DNA from: Irpex lacteus
Taxonomy: Eukaryota > Basidiomycota > Agaricomycetes > Polyporales > Irpicaceae
Length of the DNA: 64,000 nucleotides
Assembly: GCA_001986395.2 (NCBI GenBank)
Contig: MQVO02000023.1
Location: forward strand, 433,776 to 497,775
Direction of reading: 5' to 3'
The translations under genes and the position numbers were made by a program. The notes under the pieces were generated by a model, which saw only the letters and a list, made by a program, of their open reading frames with translations, searched no databases and had not been told where the DNA came from. This document shows positions 11,626 to 23,603 of the stretch, one piece after another (positions within the stretch are counted from its first letter, which is position 1; the number at the start of each line of letters is the position of its first letter).

Positions 11626-12960
11626 ATGGCGGCTGCTTTGCGGGCCAAGGCGTTCACTCGGGGCTTTACAACTCGCTCAGTTGAAGGTTTCGTTGGTGCT
11701 GTGGGCAATACACCTCTGGTAGGTCAAGAGTCAAGTATGTAGCATTGTATCTGCACTAACGAAATCCATAGATTCGCCTCACGAAATGGTCAGAGAAGAC
11801 GGGCTGCAATATCGTCGGTAAAGCTGAATTCCAGAACCCTGGTGGAAGCGTGAAGGACAGAGCCGCACTCGGTGTAGTCCAGGATGCTGAGCGAAGAGGA
11901 TTGTACGTTCTTTCCAGAGTTCTGTCTTCTTATAAATGCTGATTATACTGTCAGGCTGAAGCCTGGAGGAACCGTCGTCGAGGGTACCGCTGGTAACACC
12001 GGTATCGGCCTCGCACACGTCTGCAGGTCAAAAGGCTACCGATGTGTGATTTTCATGCCCAATACGCAGGTGCGTGTTATGTTTCTGGTGTATTCTAGAG
12101 GTCGTTAACATCTTTGCCACAGAGTCAAGAGAAGATCGACCTCCTCCGCATGCTCGGCGCCGAAGTATACCCCGTCCCCGCCGTAGCCTACGAGAACCCC
12201 GCCAACTACAACCACCAAGCCCGCGACTTCGCCAAAGAGCTCCCCAACGCCATCTGGACGGACCAATTCGACAACACCGCGAACGCGCAGGCTCACTACG
12301 TCTCCACCGGACCTGAGATCTGGGAGCAGACGGAGGGAAAGGTGGATGCGTTCGTTTGTGCGACGGGGACGGGAGGCACGTTGGCTGGGACGGGCAGGTT
12401 TCTGAAGGAGAAGAGTGGGGGGAAGACGCAGGTGTGGTTGGCGGATCCTCCGGGCTCGGTGCTGCATAGTTATATTGAGAGTGGGGGGAAGCTGAAGGAG
12501 AGGACTGGTAGCTCGATAACGGAGGGTGCGTGCTCTGTTTGCGATTTTCTGAGCATTTGATGGCTTATGAGCTTTCAGGTATCGGCCAAGGACGTGTAAC
12601 GAACAACCTTGGCACCTTCGTTAACCAGCTAGACGGCTCGTTGACCATCGCGGACGAAAAGTCAATAGCTATGGTGTACGATCTGCTCGATAGCGAAGGT
12701 ATCTATATCGGTGCTAGTTCAGCTCTGAACGTAGTGGCAGCCGTTGAGTTGGCTCAGAAGCTAGGTCCAGGTACGTATTCCATCTCCTAACGATTTACAT
12801 CACACTTACGCTTTTGTTGGCAGGCCATACAATCTCGACCATCTTGTGCGACGGTGCATACAGATACCAGAGCCGTTTGTTCTCGAAGAAATGGCTACAA
12901 ACTAAGGGACTCGAAAACGCAATACCCGAGCATCTCAAGAAGTACGCTGTACTCGATTAG
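11626..12960 (+). CDS. Cysteine synthase (O-acetylserine sulfhydrylase), probably mitochondrial
   Basis: Exons 11626..11718, 11772..11902, 11955..12069, 12123..12525, 12579..12770 and 12824..12960 give 356 residues. It is a PLP enzyme that makes cysteine from O-acetylserine and sulphide. The PLP-lysine motif [11 protein letters not shown], the substrate loop [10 protein letters not shown], the phosphate-binding [12 protein letters not shown] and [12 protein letters not shown] are all present. The fungal signature [11 protein letters not shown] is also seen. The first 20 residues ([20 protein letters not shown]) are basic and lack acidic residues until the end, so a mitochondrial presequence is likely. 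Length and motifs are complete. The close relative cystathionine beta-synthase is excluded because there is no heme or CBS domain. Confidence 0.95.
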
Positions 12961-13132
12961 CTTGTCTCCGTACGAGTATCGCATCGCTATTCCATCTACA
13001 TATCATCAAACACATTGAGGGGAAGCAAATCTGACTGACTGGCGGTATACGATTAAGATAGGGTATCATCCGTTACATACATACATCATAGATCAAGGTA
13101 CTGTAAATCCAAAAATCATCCATCGTCAAACA

Positions 13133-15629
13133 TCAAACGTCAAGCTCGTCCACGGTCATATCCCCATCTCGGCTTCCAGAATCATACCGCTTGGCCAATT
13201 TGCTGTGACCTGACGCGTTGCTGACACTCCGAGCGTGCGAGCTATTCAGGTTATGGTTTGCCAACGGCGTACGAGACACCCGAGTAACGAACGTCCGGGG
13301 CTTCACCTCCGCAGGCACCCCCACAGACTTGTACAACTCCAACTCGCGACGGAGCTCGTCGTTCTCAGCCTGTACCGCCTCCTTGTCTTTCGTCGTCATC
13401 AACAGTGTCTACAATCACAATTCATCTGCAGATCAGCACTCCTTCGAATTCCACGTAGAGACTTGAAAAGACGAACCTGCTTAACCTCATGCAACTCTCC
13501 GCGAATCTTATCAACATACATAATCCTCTGCTGGGGATTATTATGCCCGAGGATCTGCGCGTTGAACTTGCTCAGCTGCGCCGCTTCGTCCTCCGCCAAC
13601 GCGTTCCTCCGCACGAGCGCGTCGACTTCGTCGATCATGCCCAGGTACGCTTCGCGGTATTGCTCGGCTTCTGCTAGTTCGGCAGTGAGACTACCCCAGC
13701 GTATGTCATGAGAAAATTCCCCGATGATAGTTGATAGGAGCTACGTACCGGTCGATATCTTCGGACAACGCCTCCTCCACCTTCTTGCCCTGCGTAACGA
13801 GCCCAGCCAGCCTTTGCGTAGCCTCTTTCTCCTGCTTCACAAGCTTCTGCACCTTAGCAACCTCCGTCTTCTCCTCCTCCCGCACAACTTCAATCTGTTG
13901 TTTGAGCTCCTCTTCCCTGGCCCGAGACACAGCAAGCGAGGAGGTACTCTCAATGAGCTGCTTCTTTGTCGCTTCGTGTTCTTCGCGGATAGAGGAGAGC
14001 TCGTGGGACAATCTGGAGGAGTGCTTTGTAGCTGCGTCGGCTTCTCGAGCGCGTTTGTCCACGAGATGTTGAACATCGTCTATCTGTTGTTGCAGAAGAG
14101 TAGTGTGTTGCTGTAGTTGCTCGAGACGAAGCTCGTCAACTTCAGCCCAAAGCTTGTTATCCGCTTCTTCCAACGTTCGACGTTCGCTTTCCACCTTTCT
14201 GAACTGGCTTCCTACGTCGTACACCAACCGTGCTAGCTGAGAATCCTCGCCTGGGGCAACATCTTCGCCAGAAGATGCATGCCGCAACGCCCCCGCATAA
14301 TAAGCCAGCTGCTCCTCCGCATCGCGCAGCTGAGCAGCCAAAAACACATTCTGCTCCTGCGTATGTCGTATAAAGTTGGCCAACTCCGCAACCTGGCTCT
14401 CCGTGTTCGCGGATTTCCGTTCGAGCTTGTTGACACGAAGCTGCAGCGCAAGCGATTCGTGCTTGACACGCTCGTGAGTTTCCTTGGACACGGCTGACGA
14501 CGCTAACCGTGCGTATTCCTGCGCGACGCGGGCGAGCATCGCTCGATGACTATCCAGCTGCTCCAGAAGTTCCTCCTCCGTCTCCTCTGCTTCACTCCTC
14601 AGCACCACCAGAGCAGCCTGCGCTTTATCAGCTTCGCTCTTCGCCTCCCTCAGCTCTCCTCGTAAATTCCGGCTCTCCGCACGCGCCTCCTGCAACTCCG
14701 AGCTGATCTCCCCTCGCGTTCTCACCGCGTTCGTCTCCGCACTCTCCCGTTTCTCCTTCTCAGCAGCCACCGCCCTCTCCAGCTCCGCAATCTTCCTATC
14801 CTTCTCTCGTAACTCCTCTTTCCTCTTCGTCTCTGCTGCGTGCATGGCCTTCTTTGCATCGGCGGCTTCCCCTTGCTTTGACGAGAGCTGGGCTTTCTCG
14901 TTCTCTGCCAAGCGGAGCTTCGCTCGTAGGTCTTTGATCTCCAGTTGGTCTGATAGTGTGGTTTTCTTCAACTCTTGTATCCGCCCGTCTTGTACCTCGT
15001 TTTGTTTCTTCAGCTTCTCTAGACGGTCGTTTGTCTCTGTGTTCGTCCTCTGCGCTCGAGCGAGTTCGAGCTTTAGGCGTTCGACGTCCGCTTTATGCTA
15101 CATGGGTAGCTTCGATTGAGACAACAAATAGTGAAATCAGTGTATATGACGCACCTCCCTCTTGCCATCTTCATGAACCCTCTCGAGATCTTCGAGCTTC
15201 CTCTGCAGTATCGCATATCTGTCACCAGTGGGTGCTTTCATAGTCCCGTTGCCATCTGGTTTGGCGGCCGTGTTATATGTTCCAGGTCCTGTCATACAGC
15301 TGTCTCAGTCTCGTAAAAACAATAAAAATGTCACGTAAGTTACCAGGAGCTTCAGAAGGCTTGAGCTTGCTGAACCTGTCTTGCTTCTCCAAGAACGCAC
15401 CACGCTTGTAAGTGTCGTATTTAGGATCTACAAAGTTGTTTTAGTGCATTGCGGAAACAATGGTCCTTTTTCAGTAAGTCATACCTTCGGGATCGTACGC
15501 TCCAGGACCAGGAATATCTGACACTGAAATACAGGTAAAAAATGACATGGTTCGTATACTGAAATTCGAACTGGAATAAAACCAATACGCACCTTTTGCT
15601 GGAGGAAACCTCGAACCTCGCCCAAACAT
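13133..15629 (-). CDS. HMMR-like coiled-coil spindle/motility protein
   Basis: Seven minus-strand exons (15593..15629, 15485..15523, 15344..15427, 15155..15288, 13749..15097, 13477..13690, 13133..13408) encode 710 residues. The N-terminus (VSDIPGPGAYDPEDPKYDT, then YKRGAFLEKQDRFSKLK and GPGTYNT) matches the HMMR/RHAMM N-terminal PGPGAY-type region. Residues 90-600 are an almost continuous coiled coil rich in Glu, Lys, Ala and Leu. The C-terminus contains AQILGHNNPQQRIMYVDKIR, the counterpart of the conserved HMMR C-terminal (LLGHQN) box that binds spindle partners such as TPX2 and kinesin in animals. I infer a role in microtubule or spindle organisation. A motor domain is absent, so this is not a kinesin-15. 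It ends MTVDELDV. Confidence 0.85.
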
Positions 15630-16724
15630 AATTTCAGAGAGTAGAAACCACGGTGTACGGTATGTTTACTAGCAAACTTCTGAGACAGGATCAGTGCTCA
15701 GGCTATATGAGCAGTATGCAACTAACCTGGAACTTGCGTTGAACTTGTGTGCCTGAGTTTCGAGCTGAACTCCCGGAAACTGGTTGGCTTTCGCACTTTG
15801 ACCAAGCAACAGTAAATAACGCGTCGTTCCGATCACGCACATGGTCGTTCTCTGCTCGGCGCCTTTTCAGTGATCCGAGGATCCGGATGATGCGCGTTCA
15901 GGTTCTTGCTCTCGCACGTCGACGTTCTGTAAACCCCGTATTTCCCCCTGCCTTGAGCTGGAAATGTCAAAAGTCTCAACGCATTTTTGGGAGTAAATAC
16001 TGGTTTGACATGCCGTGGATACTTATATAATGCGGCGGTGGGTCATGGCCCTTAGAAAAAGGACTTTCGTATTGTCGACATGCATACTATGTTGGAAGTG
16101 TCTAGTGGCACGACCTGCTTGCAGTTAGGTGAGTATTAAGTATTCAGTAAGTTTGATTGAGTACGCGCTCAGTGTCAATGTGTAGAGTACTTAATCCGAC
16201 GGACGAGCTTATCTATGATTGCCGCACAGGTTTCTATACAGCTCACTTGACTTGGAACGTCCATACTCGGTCTGTGCGATGTGTGACCGAGCGTCGAAAA
16301 CTTTGAAGCACCGGTCTCAGGCACCCTCCGGACGCGAACCATAGACAATCACTGTGTGCTCCACCTATACTTGCTCCCCTGATCATCCTTACTCAACTCC
16401 GTAGATCATGACATGCATTGCTACCAACTCTACTTCGTCCGAGGGTTTCATAGTACAGCCACCCCGACAACCAACCTGAAGGCTGCGTCTCGGCAAGCTA
16501 GCTCACCATTGACTCTACGCAGCCCATGGTGATAAGAGAGTTTGCGCCTCCCATCAATTTGATGACACTGGGCGATCCACGGGCGCACACATTTTGTGCT
16601 CTAAGACTTTCATAGCAATTCGCCGGCGCTGTGCATGGTATATAGGACGGGAGATCATTGACAATGGTACGCTTCGTCCCACTTTCTTTGATCTTGACTT
16701 GAACTCATTTTTACCAGGCCAGGC
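15630..16724. other. Intergenic, divergent promoters, no gene seen
   Basis: About 1.1 kb separates the divergent HMMR-like and DUF6533 genes. The short open frame at 15749..16030 has no recognisable features. No repeat or RNA gene is seen by eye. Confidence 0.4.
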
Positions 16725-18459
16725 ATGTCAAACCCCCAAGATGCTGGTGTGGACGCCGCCGACTTGCAGTTCTTGTAAGCTATCACATACCAATCACGTT
16801 CTGGTTCAATTGATAGCTGACTGACAGCCATAAATTGCAGTATAACCGGGGAACAAATGACGATTGCCACTACAGGTACATGTACTTTCTTAGTGCCTTT
16901 GAGACCATGCGCTTACGTTTCCCGTAAGCCTTTTACTGTTACGAATGGCTTGTAACGTTCGACCAGGAAGTTAATTATATCTGGGCACGAAAATGGACGC
17001 TGTCTACCTGGATTTTTGCAGCCAGCCGATATTCTACGCTTATTCTTGTTATCCTGGCATTGTCTCCGACACCAAATTACATAGTAAGCATGTCTATGTC
17101 CATCAATGCATAACTATTGACGATAACTTCGACAGAGGTGAATACATTCGTTAGATGATTACCGATCTGCCTTGGCTTGCTAACAGATCTCAACCAGCTG
17201 TCTGTGGATTATTCGACTGGTCGACGCATTTCAACTACTCCAGTTCCTCGCACTCGCACGTCAGTCTTCCTGTCAAATGACTCCTCGTTGTCCACGCTAA
17301 ATCTTCACCCTCTCTAGTATTTACGGGGCTAAGAGCCTTCGCCCTGTGCGGCCAGAACATCCTAGTGTTCATAATTGTGTTTGGACTTAGCGCAGTACCA
17401 TTCGCTACAGACATGGTGCGCTTATCATATCGCTATATGACGTCTCTGATCTGATTGTATGAATCAGCTAGGATACATAAAAAGCGTGATTATATTCGAG
17501 GCAGCGTTCCCCACCAACATATGCGAAGCACCGACCGATCTACCTCAGTCTTTACAGTTAAGGTGCGTGCAATCTCCTTGATAGACCGTGAACTTTTCGT
17601 ACTGAGACGCCAACAGATGTGAGTAACTATCCCATCTATCCGTTACACAGAGACCAACCTCCCGGCAGTACTTTTTACGACTCGCAGCGCGGTCATAGCA
17701 GCAGACGTTATCGTCCTTCTGGTGACTTGGCAAAAGACTTTCGGGATTATTCGGCAGTCTAAACATCTCAAAGAAAGAATGCCTCTATCGGAGGTGTTAC
17801 TACGAGACGGTGAGATAGTTTTCACGTTTCATGGCGACTTGTGGCAGCTTAACATACCGTGTGATAGGAACCGTCTTCTTCGTGTAAGCACGAGCCATGC
17901 CAGAAGTGACCTTCGATCTTGACCAAGATCTGTTATCCAGAGCGCTGTTAGCGATCAACATCTTCCAGCTTCTGATTCACAGCATCGTATGTCTATTCGT
18001 GATCGCCATTTACATCCGTGTCCAACACTCACAATTTGCTACATTGCAGCCATCATGGAGCGATCTACTCCCCGGAAGCGCATTCCTTGCACCGTACGTC
18101 GCTTCATATTCCCAGCGTGCCAATCAACCAATCAAATCCTTCACAAACGCAGATTAACATCGATCATCGTCTCGAGGTTCTTCTTCAACTTGCGTCAAGC
18201 AGATGCACGACCAGGACATATGGGCGACAGCGCCTTCTGGTCGACAATTCACTTTAATTCTAATGTCGTCGTTGGAAACCTTAGTGAACCCTTAGACTTT
18301 GGAAACTCAGGTGATGAAGATACTAGTAGTACAGCAAACGAGGGTTTCGATAGCACCACTGATGAAATCCCCAGTACCTCTAAGGGTACGGGTGTTACTA
18401 CAGTCAGTGATTCTCACACCACCGTATACAGATGCTCACCTGGTGATCTTCTAATGTAG
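16725..18459 (+). CDS. DUF6533 family seven-helix membrane protein
   Basis: Eleven short exons (16725..16774, 16841..16875, 16929..17083, 17187..17259, 17318..17415, 17468..17562, 17688..17809, 17868..17883, 17941..17986, 18050..18093, 18153..18459) join into 346 residues with every phase matching. The signature near residue 32 is CYEWLVTFDQEVNYIWARKW, the DUF6533 motif of basidiomycete multi-spanning proteins. Further hydrophobic helices follow: TLILVILALS, CLWIIRLVDAFQLLQFLALA, NILVFIIVFGLSAVPF, VIAADVIVLLVTW and VALLAINIFQLLIHSI. The family-typical SIIVSRFFFNLRQ box precedes an acidic, Ser/Thr-rich cytoplasmic tail. The family is large in Agaricomycetes and its function is unknown. Acceptors of exons 4 and 7 were chosen by phase and hydrophobicity and are the least certain. 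Confidence 0.85.
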
Positions 18460-19824
18460 GATTCGCGCGCCTCAGATTTAGTGTAGTAGCCTCTAGTCTG
18501 TCCTTATTGCCAGCACATGAAAGTCCTCTGTAAAATTACCCCCGTGAGTTCGTCTCCTCTACGAACATCGCACAAACTTACGTTTCAGCTATAGTTGTAC
18601 TTAGTAGTTAATATATATCAAGCAAAAAGTCGCCATGATCTGCGATGGTCTTCACCTCGCGTGCTTCCACGTCTCAGGTTCCTCTGGGCGACGCTCGATT
18701 CTCGGTGTTTAGACTCAGGCTTCAGCTCCCGGATGCACTCCCTAGCCGCAGCAGAACGTAGTAACGGCGAGTGGTTTCGAGTACCCGCCTCAATCTGCTC
18801 CTGGCTTCACCGGAGTGTTCGGAATGCAGAGGAAACAAAGAAGTATGTGTGACCACTTATCGCAAACCTAACAGTATACCGCGTTGCCTATCGCTCCTGA
18901 CTGGGTCTCTGGAAACGTTTGTTTGTGCGCTTTTCAAACCTCACATATACTGAGGAAATTCTGCAACATTCCTCCATAGTTCATGATATGTAGGCCTGTA
19001 TCCTGACCGAAGTTCTCGACGTATTTGCGAAGGCTAAAGAGAAGTTTGGATAACCCAGCGTTCGGGCTAGCTCTTGGTCCGGCATCATCTTCTAGGTACG
19101 AGGGTTTTTTGGGAGATATTCCAGCATACGAAAGTCGGCCCGTCAAAGGTCGTGAGGATTGAAGGTGCATAATTATTTGGATATCCGTGAATATTCGTAA
19201 ACGTACAATCTCAAGTGCTGACTATGACCTGCACAGTAATGGCCGAGGCACTGAGCCGGCGTAAATATGCATCACTTTCGTTACGATAGTGATATTCATG
19301 TATGAAAAGCCTTCACCGTGACTACGGCCCGCCAAGCAAGGACGTAGCTTGAGTATCTTTAATACCCGACCTAACTCTTCCATACTACTAAGCAATGTTT
19401 TAATCTAGGCGCCATTGGACCGACTACGTTAAAGGAACCGTATTTGTCAGCTAATCCTCTGGCAAGCTGATGACAAAGACGTCAATTGAAGATCCCGCCA
19501 TCTCGGTATATACAGTTTATATGTACCCCTATCCACATACCGTGAGTGAGTTACGTGTACAACAATAGGTAAGTGCTTCGGAAGTGACAGATTTCACCAA
19601 TAGCAATGCGTGTTGTCGATCTTCCACTCAACTTCATCGACGCATCAAGGCTTGGGCCAATATGGATTGAGGACCACTTCGAGGTTTGACATAGTTCCGC
19701 AAGCATACGAGAGATTGCGCAAGAAGAGGGTCTCTGGCAGCTTGGACCATGTATAAAACCCAACATCTTTCAGGGAGTTGAACCAGACCATCCTCTCTAC
19801 CAGTTGTTTTTTTTACCAGGCGCA
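18460..19824. other. Intergenic, no gene seen
   Basis: This 1.37-kb stretch contains only short open frames without recognisable motifs or consistent splice structure. It ends in the promoter of the first SDR gene. Confidence 0.4.
19752..19758 (+). promoter_or_regulatory. TATA box of SDR copy 1
   Basis: TATAAAA lies 67 bp upstream of the start codon. The other two tandem copies also have a TATA-like run 45-70 bp upstream, which supports a conserved core promoter. Confidence 0.5.
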
Positions 19825-20874
19825 ATGTCTCCAAACACAAACCCTCGAGTTATCCTGAGTAAGTGTCGACCAAATTATCCCACCTATTTGCGATACATTC
19901 CTGAGTTGGATCATCAATTCCAGTCACCGGTGCCTCCTCAGGTTTCGGAAGGCTGCTCACCGAGATAGCTTTGGCTAACGGGGATATCGTCGTTGCCACT
20001 CTTCGAAAGCCTGAAGTGCTCGAAGATCTTCAGGACCGTACGCCAAAGGAGCGTCTACTTTTACTGAAAGTCGACGTGACCAAGGAGGACGATATTCGCG
20101 ACGCTTTCACAAAGGCCAAGAACGAGTTCGGGCGCGTTGACGTGGTTTACAACAACGCAGCGATTTGGTTTACGTCCACAGTGGAGGCGGTGCCTGACGA
20201 TAAAGCTCGCGCCCTCTTCGAGACGAACTTCTGGGGAGCCACCCGAGTTAGTCGAGAAGCCGTCAGATTCTTCCGCGACGAAAATCCCAAGGGCGCGGGT
20301 GGTCGATTGATTGTGATAAGCTCGGCGGCAGGGTTGATCGCTAATGGAGGTATCGGTTTCTATTCATCCTCGAAGTACGGTATGTATCTAGCTTAGTTTC
20401 ATGTGCGATCCAATAACGCTGATTACGACGCATAAATAGCCTTAGAGGCGATAACGGAAGCACTAGCAAAGGAGATTGATCCTCAGTGGAATATAAAGGT
20501 GCGAAAGACTCAGATGAAACATTCAGGCTATTAATCCGACCGTGCCATAGATATCACTTGTTGAACCTGGCAGCTTCCGCACTGAAGGAATCGGAGCTGT
20601 TGTTCATCATCCGGCACCGGAAGCCTATTCTACCCCTACCTCCGGATATTCGAAGGCTATTGCTATGGTGTCTTTGCTGGGGAAACCCGAGTTCAAGATA
20701 GGTGACGCAAGAAAAGGTGCACAGAAGCTCTACGAGCTATCGACCGTCGAGAAACCGCCCCTGAGGCGGCTTCTTGGTCAGGATGCTGTGGCCTTAACGC
20801 GTGGCCATCTGAAGGGAATTCTGGAGGAGGTTGATGCGTCTGAGAGTTGGTCTGCAGGTCTCCTCGAAGAATGA
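19825..20874 (+). CDS. Short-chain dehydrogenase/reductase, tandem copy 1
   Basis: Exons 19825..19858, 19924..20379, 20440..20498 and 20551..20874 (34, 456, 59 and 324 nt) give 290 residues. This is a classical Rossmann-fold SDR oxidoreductase, with the cofactor loop TGASSGFGRL, the Asp of KVDVTKED, the catalytic Ser in VISSAAG and the catalytic YSSSK. It differs from its two neighbours by NNAA where SDRs and both paralogues have NNAG, and it has AIWFTSTVEA in the substrate-facing loop. It is the most diverged of the three copies, so its substrate may differ. The substrate cannot be told from sequence. The soluble protein has no targeting signal. Confidence 0.93.
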
Positions 20875-21938
20875 AGTCGTTGTGCTCACCTATTCAGGGG
20901 ATGGTCATTCGTTTCTTGATCCTTGACTCGGCTGATTGACCCTCACACAACACTCACAAAAATTGTACCTATTTATAACCACGAGAAGACGTAGAAATGA
21001 ATACGCTTGGGCTCGGATGTATACGTACTGTTCTAGAGAGGAAATCAGACTGCACTCAACGCCGAGTCGTAGGCGCACGGCGCTGACCTCCGGAGCGTTC
21101 CGAAACTTCAACAGGCTTGCACGATCGACAAAATTGAACTACGCTTGCTGCACTCGGCTACACTTGACATGTTTGAGCAACACAATGACCCCGATACTCG
21201 TGCGTAGACCTCGGTAGGTCACCAATGCTACAAACAGACTGACATACTTTAAACAGGCTGGCAACCTGGATATGATCGCGCCGGAGTCGCGGCCCAAATA
21301 CTGCATATCGATGTACATTGGCTAATTTTCAAAACGTAAATGCCGCCATGAATGCATCATCCAACAGATTTCGTGCACCTGGGGCACAATCTGGTTTTAC
21401 ACGTTAAAGCATCACCCTACAGATGCTGGGCTGAGCGGACTCGGAAGACTATGGCAAATTCGGGTGGCATGCACCGCCCGCTCATGAAGCCCTGGAATAC
21501 ATGGCATGGTAAGTAAATAACCAATGTTCGATTATGCAGCTCTTCCATATAAGATCATATGTACATCCAGTGCGTGCTTTGACCACTGCTTCATGCCATA
21601 TCTCCAAGCGCGCGGGAGTGGTCTGGGGTCCTAGCTGTCATTTGCCGGATATTTTCGCCCAGTCCCAGGTCTATCGTTATGGGCCTTGCTAGAAACGAAT
21701 CGCTCCAACATCTCCGATCGACATATACTGCCAGTGAAGTGGCACTCTCCAGACGTCGTCAGCAAACGGCAGCGAGAGCAAACGGCAGCAATTAATTATG
21801 AATCACTTCCCCCTCACTCCGAGGCAAGTATGTAATAAGTATCACGCGTTTTTCGACCGGTCTACTTATATACAACTCAAGTCGTACAAAGTTATTTGCG
21901 CACTCAAGTCCTCATTTTCCCCCTCGTACTTTCGTGCA
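20875..21938. other. Intergenic between SDR copies 1 and 2
   Basis: This 1.06-kb spacer holds the 3' UTR of copy 1 and the promoter of copy 2. Short open frames at 20936..21217 and its complement have no recognisable features. Confidence 0.4.
21867..21872 (+). promoter_or_regulatory. TATA-like box of SDR copy 2
   Basis: TATATA lies 67 bp upstream of the start codon, at nearly the same distance as in copy 1. Confidence 0.4.
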
Positions 21939-22984
21939 ATGTCTTTAAATCCAACTCCTCGAGTCGTCCTCGGTACGTTGCTAATGTAACTCAAGCTATG
22001 ATCTCAGGTACTAATGACTCGTATACACTTATATTGTAGTCACAGGCTCCTCCACTGGCTTCGGCAGGCTTCTCGTGGAGACTGCGCTGGCCAATGGTGA
22101 TAATGTCGTCGCCACTCTCCGCAAGCCTGAGGTGCTCAAAGAGCTCCAGGATCGTACACCAGCAGATCGTTTAGTCGTGCTCAAACTCGACGTAACCAAG
22201 GAAGACGAAATTCTCAACGCCTTCACGAAGGCCAAGGAGAAGTTCGGACGAGTCGATGTTGTTTACAACAACGCAGGCTACGCAGCTGCCACAGTGATAG
22301 AGGCTATGCCCAACGATGCAGCCCGTGCGCTCTTCGAGACGAACTTCTGGGGCAGCACTCGAGTCAGCCAAGAGGCCGTCAGGTTTTTCCGCGAGGAGAA
22401 CCCTAAAGGTGCAGGAGGTAGACTGATTGTGATAAGCTCTCTTGCGGGCCTCAACGCCTACGCGGGCGTTGGATTCTACTCTGCTTCGAAATACGGTACG
22501 TAGTTATATCTCCGACGTAATCCTTATGGCTGACTCTGGTATTTATCAGCACTTGAGGCTATAACGCAAGCTTTGTCTCAGGAAGTCGACCCTACCTGGA
22601 ACATCAAGGTATGGCAATATCGATGCTTACACCCATTTGCACGCACTCACGCACCCTCAGATCTCAATCGTCGAACCGGGAAACTTCCGCACCGAAGCGC
22701 TCAAAGTTGCACCTCGTTTCCCCGTCCCAGAAGTCTACTTGGGTCCGACCTCCGGGTTCCTGAAAGCCACTGCAGGATTGGCCGAACTGGAGAAGCCTGA
22801 TTTCAAGACCGGCGACCCAAAGAAGGGCGCTCAGAAAATCTATAAACTGTCGACTCTCGAGAACCCACCGTTGAGGCTGGTCCTCGGTCAAGATGCTCTC
22901 TTTTCGGCGCGTACCCATTTGCAAGAAGTGGCGAAGGAGGTCGAGGAGTATGAGAGCTGGTCTGCGGACGTTCGCGAAGATTAA
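21939..22984 (+). CDS. Short-chain dehydrogenase/reductase, tandem copy 2
   Basis: Exons 21939..21972, 22040..22495, 22550..22608 and 22661..22984 give 290 residues, and exon lengths are identical to both other copies (34, 456, 59, 324). Motifs are TGSSTGFGRL, LDVTKEDE, VYNNAGYA, VISSLAG and YSASKY. This protein and copy 3 are much more alike than either is to copy 1, as in the shared FRTEA region and the end ESWSADVRED. The first exon encodes only MSLNPTPRVVL before the Rossmann strand. It is probably cytosolic and NADP-linked, judged from the fold only. The substrate is unknown. Confidence 0.94.
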
Positions 22985-23603
22985 GATCGCTGGTTGTATA
23001 CTTTGTGTAGACGTTTTTGAGGAACCAGCTCGAGGCCGACTAAGTTGTTTGGACAAACAGTAAAGGTCACCTGTAGGTTGGTACTAGTACGTGTCGGTGC
23101 GTCCGAATAGACCATTTTGTATCTCTCTATATAAAGCCTCATGTAAAACTCCCACTGCGGCAAAGTAGCAGTAGTTTACGATCAGTTTCCTAATCATGCA
23201 TACTAGTAAAACATACGATTCAAATTGGGCAAAACATGCTCACTGAGTCGTGGTCCGAGTGACTCGGTGCTACAACTTCAAGTCGATGCATGATAACTAA
23301 TCGTCAATATTGATACATGAGTGCTTCTCTCTACTAGTTACCGTGCATGCGCAGTGCATCCTCTCTGCCGCATAGTTGTTGTGTTGTATATTCCCGGGAT
23401 GCCGGCTACTAAACGAATTCAATCGCCTGAGCATCTCCGATTCGGTATATGGACCTTGGCAACCGCCACACAACACCAAGACGGTACCGATCACTGTGAA
23501 TCACCTCCCTCGAGGTACGCAATACCATGCAATTCATAATCGATTCGTATATATATGGCTCCCTACATACACGCTCACCAACCTCACCCTACTTCAACGC
23601 ACC
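22985..23603. other. Intergenic between SDR copies 2 and 3
   Basis: This 619-bp spacer contains untranslated sequence and the copy 3 promoter. Minus-strand open frames here are short and feature-free. Confidence 0.4.
23548..23556 (+). promoter_or_regulatory. TATA-like run of SDR copy 3
   Basis: TATATATAT lies about 50 bp upstream of the start codon, in the same general position as in copies 1 and 2. Confidence 0.4.

Noticed and set aside
11259..11684. Open frame overlapping the start of cysteine synthase
   Set aside because: Different frame from the gene, no conserved features; it is 5' untranslated sequence.
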